Shown here in pieces: positions 16,497 to 25,117 of a stretch of 60,899 bases of DNA (position 1 is its first letter; every line of letters begins with the position of its first letter). The notes beneath the pieces are model-generated. The model worked only from the letters and a program-made list of their open reading frames with translations, did not search any database and had not been told where the DNA came from. This DNA is from Parafrankia discariae (GTDB lineage Bacteria > Actinomycetota > Actinomycetes > Frankiales > Frankiaceae). The stretch spans positions 1 to 60,899 of the forward strand of contig NZ_KB891221.1 of NCBI RefSeq assembly GCF_000373365.1, read 5' to 3'. A program made the position numbers and the translations under genes.

Positions 16497-16556
16497 GCGC
16501 ACCATCCCCGGGCCGGGCACGGCTGAACGACAGGCCGATATCCTGTCGCCTGAAAG

Positions 16557-17552
16557 CTAGGTTGATTCGCGGCGGACGAGGGTGACGCTCACCGGGGGCC
16601 GCCAGTCCGACAGGGGCCGGCCTTCGGTCTGGTTGATGGCGTATTCGGCGAATCCACGGCCGAGAGTGGCGGTGTCGAACCGGACAGTGGAAAGCGCGGG
16701 GACGAACATTGTCGCTATGGGGCTGTCGTCGTGACCGATGACGGCGAGGTCGTCGGGTATCCGTATCCCAAGGCGGATCGCGGCGCTGACGACGGTGGCG
16801 GCGACGTCGTCGTTGAAGGCGACGACGCCGGTCACTCCGGCGCCGTGCCAGGCACGGACCGCGTCGTCGGCGGATCCGTCGCGGTAGTCGACGTACCTGA
16901 TGTCGACGGGTGGCAGGTCGAGGGCGCGGGCCCGTTCCCGGGCCGCCTCGTGGCGGGCCCCGACGAGAGAGGACGGGAGGGGGTCGGCGAAGGCGGCGTA
17001 GGCGAGCTGGCGGCGGCCGTGTTCGTGCAGGTGCTCCACCTGGATGCGGGGTCCCGCGCTGACGGCCAGGGAGAGGTCGAGGGGTTCCCGCCGGGCGGGG
17101 TCCGGGAAGATCCGGCGGATCCCGCAGCCGCGCATCGAGACGATCTCGGCCGGGCTGAAGGTGGTGAAGCCGAAGACGCTGTCCGGGGTCAGGAGCTCCC
17201 AGAGGGGACGGGTCTCGCCGTGCGACCGGCGGGTGTAGGTGACCAGAGAGTAACCGGCCTCGTCCAGCACGCGGGACGCCTCGTCGAGGTAGATCCGGAA
17301 GCTGTACTCGACGGGCCAGTCCGGCAGGACGAACAGGACGATCCTGCTGCGGCCGCTGGCGAGGGCCTGGGCGGCGCTGTTCGGCCGGTAGCCGAGGCGC
17401 AGCGCCGCTTCGAGCACCCGTTCCCGGGTGCCCTCCGAGATCGTCTGCCCGCGGGTCCGGTTGAGGACGAAGCCCACCGTCGCCCGCGAAACCCCTGCGG
17501 CCGCAGCGACATCCGTGGCGGTGACCCGTCGCTTCGCCGTCGCCTCTGACAC
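16557..17552 (-). CDS. LacI-family transcriptional regulator
   Basis: A ~331-residue LacI/GalR regulator. The helix-turn-helix is TATDVAAAAGVSRATVGFVL and the hinge is RPNSAAQALASGRS; the C-terminal effector domain includes VIGHDDSPIA. The start is uncertain: GTG at 17552 is preferred because GAGGGG lies 9-10 bases upstream, but the frame is open to a GTG at 17579. It is divergent from the GH2-GH3-transporter operon, whose promoter carries two inverted repeats (17588-17607 and 17624-17637). It is the best candidate repressor for this operator family, including the copies at 35.8 and 46.4 kb. Confidence 0.87.
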   Translation of the reverse strand: MSEATAKRRVTATDVAAAAGVSRATVGFVLNRTRGQTISEGTRERVLEAALRLGYRPNSAAQALASGRSRIVLFVLPDWPVEYSFRIYLDEASRVLDEAGYSLVTYTRRSHGETRPLWELLTPDSVFGFTTFSPAEIVSMRGCGIRRIFPDPARREPLDLSLAVSAGPRIQVEHLHEHGRRQLAYAAFADPLPSSLVGARHEAARERARALDLPPVDIRYVDYRDGSADDAVRAWHGAGVTGVVAFNDDVAATVVSAAIRLGIRIPDDLAVIGHDDSPIATMFVPALSTVRFDTATLGRGFAEYAINQTEGRPLSDWRPPVSVTLVRREST

Positions 17553-17579
17553 GGCCACCGCCCCCTCGCTCAAGCCCAC

Positions 17580-17637
17580 TTGCGCGCGCTAACAGCACGA
17601 TGTTAGCTTGTCTACCCACGACGCTAGTACGTGCTAG
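17580..17637 (+). promoter_or_regulatory. Promoter with two operator palindromes for the GH2 operon
   Basis: TTGCGC (17580-17585), an 18-bp spacer and TAGCTT (17604-17609) form a -35/-10 pair. The spacer is almost wholly an inverted repeat, GCTAACA-gcacga-TGTTAGC (17588-17607). A second near-palindrome CTAGTACGTGCTAG lies at 17624-17637, 44 bp after the -35 box. The same arrangement with the same spacings recurs at 46440-46497, and the promoter half recurs at 35796-35825. Binding by the adjacent LacI protein is inferred. Confidence 0.65.
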
Positions 17638-17742
17638 TGGCCTGGGGCACCTACCTTCGCGACCCCGGGTCACCTTTCGCGCGCAGGTGCCATCCACCCG
17701 AATCCACGACGAACAAAGACTGCGTTGCCAGGGAGAGCTCGG

Positions 17743-20226
17743 TTGATCCGTTCATCCTTCAATGACGGCTGGTCCTTCCGCCGGAAGACCGACGCGTTCC
17801 TGGAGATCCTCGGCCGGGCCGACGCCCCCTGGCAGGACGTCCGGCTGCCCCACGACGCGATGGTGGGGCTCGAGCGCGACGGGGCCGATACCGAAGCGGG
17901 TCAGCGCGGCTACTACCCGAGCGGGGAATACCAGTACAGAAAGACGTTCTTCGTGCCGGAGGAGTACCGGAACCGACGGGTCACCCTCGAGTTCGAGGGT
18001 GTTTACCGAAATGCCAGGGTCTTCATCAACGGTGATTTAGCGGCGCAGTGCGCCTACGGCTACTCCAACTTCTACGTCCGCACCGATCACCTGCTGAAGT
18101 ACGGCAGCGACAACGAGATCGTCGTGGAGGCGCGCAGTGGGAACGACACCCGCTGGTACTCGGGTGGCGGGGTCTACCGCAACACGAAGCTGATCGTCGG
18201 CGATCTGGTGCACCTCGCACTTGACGGGGTGAGGATCACGACTCCGGCCGTGGACGACGACCTCGCGGTGGTCGCGGTGGCGACCGAGATCCAGAACGAA
18301 TCCCCGGTCACGCGGGCCCTCGAGGTGGTCACCGAGATCGTGGACGCCGACGGCACGGTCGTCGCCAGGGACACCGCTCCGGTCACCACGTTCATCGGCG
18401 ACACACTCACCCTGCGCCAGCGGCTGCCCGTGCCACGACCGGAACTGTGGGGAGTGGAGCGGCCCTACCTCTACCTCTGCCGGACCAGCGTCATGGCGGA
18501 CGGCGTGCTCCTGGACCAGGAGACCACGCGCTTCGGTATCCGCACGCTCACCGTCGATCCGCGGCGGGGCCTGCGCGTCAACGGCGAGGCGGTGAACCTG
18601 CGCGGCGCCTGCGTCCACCACGACAACGGAGTGATCGGCGCCGCGACCATCGACCGCGCCGAACAGCGCCGGGTCGAGATCCTCAAGCAGGCCGGCTTCA
18701 ACGCCATCCGCAGCTCCCACCATCCGATGAGCAAGGCGCTGCTCGATGCCTGCGACCAGCTCGGCGTTCTCGTGATCGACGAGCTGTTCGACGCGTGGAC
18801 CCGCTCGAAGGTGAGCCAGGACTACGCCCTCGACTTCACCACCTGGTGGGAGTCCGACGTGCAGGCGATGGTCGACAAGGACTTCAACCATCCCAGCGTC
18901 ATCCTCTACTCGATCGGGAACGAGATCCCGGAGACGGGCACCGCCGCCGGCGCGGCGATCAGCCGCCGGCTCGCCGAGAAGATCCGCTCGATCGACAGCA
19001 CCAGGTTCGTCACGAACGGTGTCAACGGCCTCCTCGCCGGCGGCCCCGACCTGCTCGCCTCCTTCGCCGGCGAATCCCGGAAGAAGGACAGCGAGAGCCT
19101 CGACGTCAACGGCTTCATGACGCGGTTCCGCGAGTTCATGCCGATCCTCATGAGCTCCGACATTGTCGGTTCCAAGACCGCCGAGTCGATGGCCTGCCTC
19201 GATGTCGCCGGCTACAACTACCTGGAGTCACGGTACGAGCAGGACGGGGCGCAGTTCCCCAACCGGGTGATCGTCGGAACCGAGACCTATCCCGCCGACA
19301 TCGACACGAACTGGCGGCTCGTCCAGGACCACAGCCACGTCATCGGTGACTTCACCTGGACCGGCTGGGACTACCTCGGCGAGCCGGGGACCGGCCGGAT
19401 CGAATACGAAGGCGACAGCGAGACCACGAATTCCGCACTGAACCACCAGGGCGGCTACCCGTGGCTGACGGCGTGGTGCGGTGACATCGACATCACCGGC
19501 CACCGCCGTCCTGCCTCCTACTACCGCGAGATCGTGTTCGGCCTGCGCGGCAAGCCCTACATCGCCGTCCACCGTCCCGAGCATTTCGGGCGGGCGGTCA
19601 GGCTGGCGATGTGGTGGTCGTGGAGCGACTCGGTCTCCAGCTGGAGCTGGAACGGCCACGAGGACAGGCCCGTGCGGCTCGAGGTGTACTCCGCGGCGGA
19701 CGAGATCGAGCTCCTGGTCAACGGCCGGCGGGTCGGAACGGCCCCGGCGGGTGAGAAGAACCGGTTCAGGGCGGAGTTCGAGACCGTCTACGAGCCCGGC
19801 GAGATCGTGGCCGTCGCCTACACCGGCGGCCACGAGACCGGCCGCACCTCGCTGCGGTCCGCGACGGGCGAGGTCCGTCTCGAGGCGGCGGCCGACCGCA
19901 CCCGCATCACCGCCGACGACACCGACCTCGCCTACGTCACCCTCACGCTCGTCGACGCGGCCGGCAACCTCCACAACACCGCCGACCGCAAGGTGGCCGT
20001 CGAAGTGACGGGACCCGCCGTGCTCCAGGGCTTCGGCAGCGCGGACCCCAGGCCGACCGAGAACTTCTTCGACACGGTCCGCACGACCTTCGACGGCCGG
20101 GCGCTCGCCGTCATCCGCCCGACGGCACCCGGCCCGATCACCGTCACCGCCACGGCGGAGGGCTGCGAGCCGTCCACCGTGCGCATCGAAGCCGAACCCG
20201 CGGGTCCCTCCGCCGAAAGCCACTGA
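17743..20226 (+). CDS. GH2 glycoside hydrolase (beta-galactosidase-like)
   Basis: An 827-residue GH2 enzyme. The TTG at 17743 is chosen as start because GGGAGAG lies 5 bases upstream; it gives MIRSSFNDGWSFRR. Domains: jelly-roll (~1-170), Ig-like (~175-275), TIM barrel (~280-600) with acid/base Glu394 in YSIGNEIPETG and nucleophile Glu514 in IVGTETYP, then C-terminal Ig-like domains (DUF4982-type VRLEVYSAADEIELLVNGR, and a Big-type domain). No signal peptide is present. This architecture occurs in bacterial exo-acting GH2 enzymes of mixed specificity, so the sugar is not settled. It is first in a long operon with GH3, an importer and GH1. Confidence 0.9.
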   Translation: MIRSSFNDGWSFRRKTDAFLEILGRADAPWQDVRLPHDAMVGLERDGADTEAGQRGYYPSGEYQYRKTFFVPEEYRNRRVTLEFEGVYRNARVFINGDLAAQCAYGYSNFYVRTDHLLKYGSDNEIVVEARSGNDTRWYSGGGVYRNTKLIVGDLVHLALDGVRITTPAVDDDLAVVAVATEIQNESPVTRALEVVTEIVDADGTVVARDTAPVTTFIGDTLTLRQRLPVPRPELWGVERPYLYLCRTSVMADGVLLDQETTRFGIRTLTVDPRRGLRVNGEAVNLRGACVHHDNGVIGAATIDRAEQRRVEILKQAGFNAIRSSHHPMSKALLDACDQLGVLVIDELFDAWTRSKVSQDYALDFTTWWESDVQAMVDKDFNHPSVILYSIGNEIPETGTAAGAAISRRLAEKIRSIDSTRFVTNGVNGLLAGGPDLLASFAGESRKKDSESLDVNGFMTRFREFMPILMSSDIVGSKTAESMACLDVAGYNYLESRYEQDGAQFPNRVIVGTETYPADIDTNWRLVQDHSHVIGDFTWTGWDYLGEPGTGRIEYEGDSETTNSALNHQGGYPWLTAWCGDIDITGHRRPASYYREIVFGLRGKPYIAVHRPEHFGRAVRLAMWWSWSDSVSSWSWNGHEDRPVRLEVYSAADEIELLVNGRRVGTAPAGEKNRFRAEFETVYEPGEIVAVAYTGGHETGRTSLRSATGEVRLEAAADRTRITADDTDLAYVTLTLVDAAGNLHNTADRKVAVEVTGPAVLQGFGSADPRPTENFFDTVRTTFDGRALAVIRPTAPGPITVTATAEGCEPSTVRIEAEPAGPSAESH

Positions 20227-20231
20227 TCGCG

Positions 20232-20261
20232 TCAGTGCCGATCACATCAGTGCCGATCACA
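20232..20261 (+). repeat. 15-bp tandem repeat before the GH3 gene
   Basis: TCAGTGCCGATCACA is repeated exactly twice, with a partial third copy (TCAGTAAGGA) that contains the ribosome-binding site of the GH3 gene. It lies in the short gap after the GH2 stop codon and probably arose by slippage. Confidence 0.75.
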
Positions 20262-20278
20262 TCAGTAAGGAATCCACG

Positions 20279-22714
20279 ATGACGTACGACGCCACGCTGA
20301 CACCTGAGGCCCGAGCGGACGCGCTGCTGCGGACCATGACGGTGGAGGAGAAAGCGCAGCAGGTCACCGGGCTGATGCCGATCGGGCTTCTCGGCGTGGA
20401 CGGCCTGGTCCAGGCGCAGGCCGAGCGTCTCCTGGGCACCGGGATCGGCCACATCGCGCCGCTCGGGATGCTCAGCCACCGCACGCCCGCGAACCTGGCG
20501 AAGGCTGTCAACGAGATCCAGCGTTTCCTCGTCACCCGGACCCGCCTGGGCATTCCCGCGCTCTTCCACGTGGAAGCGCTGAACGGTGTGGTGTCCCCCG
20601 GGCTGACCACGTTCCCGACCGCGATCGGGCTCGCGGCCACGTGGAACCCGGCGGGGGTGGCGGAGATGGCGGACGTCCTGCGACGGCAGGCCCGGGCCAT
20701 CGGCCACCCGCTGGTCCTGTCCCCGGTGATGGATGTCGCCCGCGACGCCCGCTGGGGGCGGGTGCACGAGACCTACGGCGAGGACCCGTACCTGGTGTCC
20801 GCGATGAGCGTCGCGTTCGTCCGCGGCATCCAGGGCGACGACCCGCGCGAGGGCGTGATCGCGACCGGGAAGCACTTCCTCGGCTACGCCCTCACCGAAG
20901 CCGGGCAGAACATGGCCCGCACCGCCGTCGGGGCCCGGGAGCTGTACGAGGTGTACACCCGCCCGTTCGAGGCCGCGATCAGGCTCGCCGGCCTCGGGGC
21001 GGTGATGAACTCCTACAGCACCGTCGACGGCGTCCCGGTCGGCGCCAACCGGGAGATCCTCACCGGCCTGCTGCGGGACCGCCTCGGCTTCACCGGCACC
21101 GTCGTCTCCGACTACGAGACCATCCGTCACCTGTACAAGCGGCTCGGTGTCGCGCGGGACGCCGAGGATGCCGGCCGGCTCGCCCTCGCCGCGGGCCTCG
21201 ACGTCGAACTGCCCGTCGCCGACGGCTACGGCCCCACGCTCGCGCGGGCGGTCCACGCCGGGACGGTTCCCGTCGACCAGCTGGACCAGGCCGTGTGGCG
21301 GGTCCTGCGGGACAAGTTCGCGCTCGGCCTGTTCGACCGGCCCTACTCCGACGAGGACCCCGTCGTGGTCAACGAGGTCGCCCGCCAGGGTGTCGACCTG
21401 TCCTACCGGCTCGCCCAGCAGTCGGTGACCCTGCTGGCGAACGACGGCACCCTGCCGCTGTCCCGGGACCTGCGCCGGATCGCGGTCGTCGGCCCGCACG
21501 CCGACGGGATCTCCTTCGCGTTCCCGCCCTATACCTACCCCGCCGCCCTCGAGATGCTCCGGGCCCGGTTCACCGGTGAACGGGCGCACATACCCGGCAC
21601 CGAGAACATCACCGCTGACGTCACCCCCGAGGCGACCGCGCTGATGCGCGAGGAACTCGCCGGCCCCATAGGAACACCGATCGACGACTACATCCGCGAC
21701 GCCTACGGCGCGCTGTCCCTCGCCGACGCCGTCCGGCGGGCCGCCCCCGGCGCGCGGGTGAGCGTGGTTACCGGCTGCGGGGTCCTCGACGAGGAGCCGG
21801 CCGACCTCCCGGCCGCGGTCGCCGCCGCCGCGGACGCCGACGTGGTGATCCTCGCCCTCGGCGGGCGGGCCGGCTGGTTCACCCCCCGGATCACCGAGGG
21901 CGAGGGCTGCGACACCGCGAACATCGACCTGCCGGCGAACCAGGTCGCGCTCGTCGAAGCGGTCGCCGGCACCGGAACCCCGTGCGTGGGCATCGTGTAC
22001 ACCGGCCGGCCGATGGCCCTGACCCCGATCGTCGGCCTGCTCCCGGCGCTGCTCTACGGCTACTACGGCGGTCAGCACGCCAGCACCGCCATGGCCGACG
22101 TCCTGTTCGGCGACGTCAACCCGGCCGGCAGGCTCCCGGTCTCCATCCCGCGGCACTCCGGGCAGGTGCCCGTGTACTCCGGCCAGCCGACCGGCACCGG
22201 CTACCGGCGCACCGACCAGGACATGCACCAGGGCTACCTCGACCTGCCATCCCGCCCGCTGTTCCCGTTCGGCCACGGGTTGAGCTACACGACCTTCGAC
22301 TACACCGACCTCGCGGTCAGCTCGCCCGAGGTCGACAGCGAGGGCGCGGTCACCGTGCGGCTGACCGTCCGCAACACCGGCCCGCGGGCCGGCGACGAGA
22401 TCGTGCAGCTCTACTTCTCCGACCAGGCCACCGGGGTCACCCGACCGGCCCGGGAGCTCGTCGGCTTCACCCGGATCAGCCTGGACGCCGGCGCGGCGGC
22501 GACCGTGACGTTCACCGTGCCCATGAGCCAGCTCGGCTACGTCGCTCTCGACGGCGGATTCGTTCTCGAACCCGGCCCCGTCCAGGTTCTCGCCGGCAGC
22601 TCCTCCGACGACATCCGCCTGCACGGCAGTTTCGACGTCGTCGGAAAAGTCGCCGAGCTGGACGGCCGCCGTTCCTTCCTCTCGGACGTCACCGTCAGCG
22701 ACACACGCCCTTGA
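20279..22714 (+). CDS. GH3 beta-glycosidase
   Basis: An 811-residue GH3 enzyme without signal peptide. The TIM-barrel domain contains FHVEALNG, the substrate-binding GKHFLGYALTEAG and the nucleophile Asp278 in VVSDYETIRH. The alpha/beta-sandwich domain holds the acid/base loop around EGEGCDTANIDLP, and the fibronectin-like C-terminal domain starts near GHGLSYTTFDY. AAGGAA precedes the ATG. GH3 members of this layout are beta-glucosidases or beta-xylosidases; the exact sugar cannot be told. It follows GH2 by ~50 bases in the same operon, so imported oligosaccharides are likely trimmed inside the cell. Confidence 0.92.
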   Translation: MTYDATLTPEARADALLRTMTVEEKAQQVTGLMPIGLLGVDGLVQAQAERLLGTGIGHIAPLGMLSHRTPANLAKAVNEIQRFLVTRTRLGIPALFHVEALNGVVSPGLTTFPTAIGLAATWNPAGVAEMADVLRRQARAIGHPLVLSPVMDVARDARWGRVHETYGEDPYLVSAMSVAFVRGIQGDDPREGVIATGKHFLGYALTEAGQNMARTAVGARELYEVYTRPFEAAIRLAGLGAVMNSYSTVDGVPVGANREILTGLLRDRLGFTGTVVSDYETIRHLYKRLGVARDAEDAGRLALAAGLDVELPVADGYGPTLARAVHAGTVPVDQLDQAVWRVLRDKFALGLFDRPYSDEDPVVVNEVARQGVDLSYRLAQQSVTLLANDGTLPLSRDLRRIAVVGPHADGISFAFPPYTYPAALEMLRARFTGERAHIPGTENITADVTPEATALMREELAGPIGTPIDDYIRDAYGALSLADAVRRAAPGARVSVVTGCGVLDEEPADLPAAVAAAADADVVILALGGRAGWFTPRITEGEGCDTANIDLPANQVALVEAVAGTGTPCVGIVYTGRPMALTPIVGLLPALLYGYYGGQHASTAMADVLFGDVNPAGRLPVSIPRHSGQVPVYSGQPTGTGYRRTDQDMHQGYLDLPSRPLFPFGHGLSYTTFDYTDLAVSSPEVDSEGAVTVRLTVRNTGPRAGDEIVQLYFSDQATGVTRPARELVGFTRISLDAGAAATVTFTVPMSQLGYVALDGGFVLEPGPVQVLAGSSSDDIRLHGSFDVVGKVAELDGRRSFLSDVTVSDTRP

Positions 22715-22784
22715 ACCACCGGCCGCACCTACCAGGAAACCCGACCGCCACCTTTCCGGGCCGGGTTCTCGCCGGGTGCCAGTC

Positions 22785-22800
22785 GCTGACCGAGGTCAGC
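22785..22800 (+). promoter_or_regulatory. GCTGACC/GGTCAGC hairpin before the transporter
   Basis: GCTGAC-cgag-GTCAGC is a perfect hairpin located 11 bp before the GGAG ribosome-binding site of the transporter block. It may modulate read-through from the GH3 gene or translation of the leader reading frame; nothing in the sequence decides which. Confidence 0.3.
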
Positions 22801-22820
22801 GGATTCTTACGGAGATTTCC

Positions 22821-22871
22821 ATGCTCACATGCATTACCTGTTCACCGTTGACTGGCCGGTGGTCGTCGTGA
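22821..22871 (+). CDS. Possible 16-residue leader peptide
   Basis: An ATG 6 bases after GGAG opens a short frame MLTCITCSPLTGRWSS whose TGA overlaps a GTG (22868) in frame with the MFS-ABC gene (GTGA). The optimally spaced ribosome-binding site belongs to this frame rather than to the ATG at 22829 of the large gene. It would give translational coupling, or possibly attenuation through its two cysteines. It may equally be chance. Confidence 0.25.
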   Translation: MLTCITCSPLTGRWSS

Positions 22872-25111
22872 GCACCCCCACCGATCCGGCGACGGAGTCG
22901 GCGCCGGCGGGGGTGGCGCCGGCGGCGGGGGTGGCGGCAGGGCTGGCAGCGGGGCTGATCGAGGCGGAAGCGGAGCGGCGGACGCGGCAGGCGGACTCGC
23001 AACGTGAGGTGTTGTTCGCGGACGAGCTGCTGCCGGGTGTGGGCGGTGAGCGGCTGTCATTGCGGCAGGGGCTGGCCGCCGGTGGTTCGGTGACGTTCCT
23101 GACGTTGATGACACTGTCGGCGCTGGACGAGCTGGAGTCGGCGGCGCTGACGACGCTGGCGCCCGACATCCGGGACGCGTTCGGGCTGAGCGACGGCGCG
23201 ATCGTGTTCATCTCCGCGGCCGCCGGGGCGTTCCTCGTGCTCGGCGCGCTGCCGATGGGCTGGCTGGCGGACAGATGCCGGCGCTCCCGGGTCATCGGCT
23301 GGGCCGGGGTCGTCTTCTCGGTGATGGTCCTGGCGAGCGGACTGGCGGCGAACGCGTTCCTGTTCTTCCTGGCCCGGTTCGGTGTCGGGGTGGCGAAGTC
23401 GAGCAACAACTCGGTGCACGGCTCGTTGCTCGCCGACACATATCCGATCGGCGTCCGCGGGCGGATCTCCGCGGCGAACTTCGGCGCGGCGCGTACCACG
23501 GGCGCGCTCAGTCCCCTGGTGGTCGCGGGCATCGCCACGCTGGCGGGCGGGGCGGACGGCTGGCGTTGGCCGTTCCTGACCCTCGGCCTGCCGGCCCTGG
23601 CGGTGGCGGTCTTCGCGTTCCGCCTGCCGGAACCGCCGCGCGGCCAGCACGAGATGAAGTCGGTGCTGGGCGAGGTGGTCGAGGACACCGAGCCGATGCC
23701 GATCTCGGTCGAGGCGGCGTTCGCCCGGCTGCTGCGGATCCGCACGGTCAAGACCGCGATCGTCGCGTTCTCCGCGCTGGGTTTCAGCCTGTTCACCACG
23801 AGCGTGCTGGCGAACCTGTGGGCCGAGGACCACTACGGGATGTCGACGTTCCAGCGGGGCCTGATGGGCTCGCTCGGCGGCGCCGCGCTGCTGGTGGCCC
23901 TGCCGATCGTCGGGCCGCGCTACGACCGGCTCTACCACCGGGACCCGGCCCGGGCGGTGGCGCTGCTGGGGCTGTGCATCCTGCCGGGTGCGGTGCTGCT
24001 GCCGGTCCAGTGGTTCATGCCGAACTGGGTCGGATTCATGCTGGCCAGCATCCCGGGCGCGGTGTTCGCCTCGGTGGCGTTCTCGATGGTGGGCCCGGTG
24101 ATGCAGTCGGTGACGCCCTACCGGCTGCGCGGGCTCGGCCTGGCGCTGGCAGCGGTCTACATGTTCTTCATCGGCGCGACCGGCGGCGCGATCCTCTCCG
24201 GACTGATCAGCAACGCCTACGACCCACGGGTCGCCGTGCTGGTGATCGGCATCCCCGCCACCGCGGTCGGCGGCCTCATGATGATCCGCAGCGCGTCGTT
24301 CGTGAAGAACGACCTGTCCCTGGTCGTGGCGGACCTGCGCGAGGAGCTCGCCGAACGCGACCGGCAGCGCGAGAACCCGGACACCGTCCCCGTGCTGCAG
24401 GTAAACAACATCGACTTCTCCTACGGGCCGGTCCAGGTCCTGTTCGACGTCGCCTTCGACGTGAAGAAGGGCGAGACCCTGGCGCTGCTGGGCACGAACG
24501 GCGCGGGCAAGTCCACCATTCTGAAAGTCATCTGCGGCCTGGGAACCCCGTCCCGCGGGGTGGTCCGCCTCGGCGGGCGGACCATCACCTACGTCTCCCC
24601 GGAACAGCGCGGGAAGTACGGCGTGCACCTGCTTCCCGGCGGCAAGGGTGTCTTCCCCGGGATGACGGTGCGGGAGAACCTGGAGATGGCCGCGTTCCGG
24701 ATGCGCCGCGACGCCGCCGGCCGGGACCGGCGTTTCGGCTACGTGCTCGGCCTGTTCCCCGACCTCGAGAGCCGGCAGGGCCAGCGGGCGGGGTCGCTGT
24801 CGGGTGGGCAGCAGCAGATGCTGGCGCTGGCGATGGTGCTGCTGCACGACCCCGAGGTCCTGCTCATCGACGAGCTCTCCCTCGGGCTGGCCCCGGTGGT
24901 GGTGCAGGACCTGCTGGCGATCCTCGAACGCCTCAAACAGGACGGACTGACGATCATCGTCGTCGAACAGTCGCTGAACATCGCCCTCGCCATCGCCGAC
25001 CGGGCCGTGTTCCTGGAGAAGGGCCAGGTCCGGTTCACCGGGCCGGCCCGCGAACTCGCCGAACGCGACGATCTCGCCCGCGCGGTGTTCCTCGGCCGGG
25101 AAGGCGGCTGA
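22829..25111 (+). CDS. MFS transporter fused to a LivF-type ABC ATPase
   Basis: A 760-residue fusion. Residues ~75-490 are a major-facilitator domain (about 12 hydrophobic helices; GWLADRCRRSR is the loop 2-3 signature motif). Residues ~525-760 are an ABC ATPase of the LivF type: Walker A GTNGAGKST, signature LSGGQQQM, Walker B VLLIDELSLGL. A charged linker (ELAERDRQRENPD) joins them. The next gene overlaps functionally as a LivH-LivM-LivG fusion, then comes a receptor lipoprotein, so this ATPase is the missing fifth component of a branched-chain-amino-acid-type importer. Why an MFS unit is attached is not known. The start could be ATG 22829 or GTG 22868. In a glycoside operon the cargo is more likely a glycoside than an amino acid. 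Confidence 0.88.
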   Translation: MHYLFTVDWPVVVVSTPTDPATESAPAGVAPAAGVAAGLAAGLIEAEAERRTRQADSQREVLFADELLPGVGGERLSLRQGLAAGGSVTFLTLMTLSALDELESAALTTLAPDIRDAFGLSDGAIVFISAAAGAFLVLGALPMGWLADRCRRSRVIGWAGVVFSVMVLASGLAANAFLFFLARFGVGVAKSSNNSVHGSLLADTYPIGVRGRISAANFGAARTTGALSPLVVAGIATLAGGADGWRWPFLTLGLPALAVAVFAFRLPEPPRGQHEMKSVLGEVVEDTEPMPISVEAAFARLLRIRTVKTAIVAFSALGFSLFTTSVLANLWAEDHYGMSTFQRGLMGSLGGAALLVALPIVGPRYDRLYHRDPARAVALLGLCILPGAVLLPVQWFMPNWVGFMLASIPGAVFASVAFSMVGPVMQSVTPYRLRGLGLALAAVYMFFIGATGGAILSGLISNAYDPRVAVLVIGIPATAVGGLMMIRSASFVKNDLSLVVADLREELAERDRQRENPDTVPVLQVNNIDFSYGPVQVLFDVAFDVKKGETLALLGTNGAGKSTILKVICGLGTPSRGVVRLGGRTITYVSPEQRGKYGVHLLPGGKGVFPGMTVRENLEMAAFRMRRDAAGRDRRFGYVLGLFPDLESRQGQRAGSLSGGQQQMLALAMVLLHDPEVLLIDELSLGLAPVVVQDLLAILERLKQDGLTIIVVEQSLNIALAIADRAVFLEKGQVRFTGPARELAERDDLARAVFLGREGG

Positions 25112-25117
25112 GACGCC

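Noticed and set aside
20144-22624. An 826-codon minus-strand frame across the GH3 gene
   Set aside because: It is a shadow of the intact GH3 gene, with Gly/Val/Asp/Arg-rich sequence and no recognisable motif.
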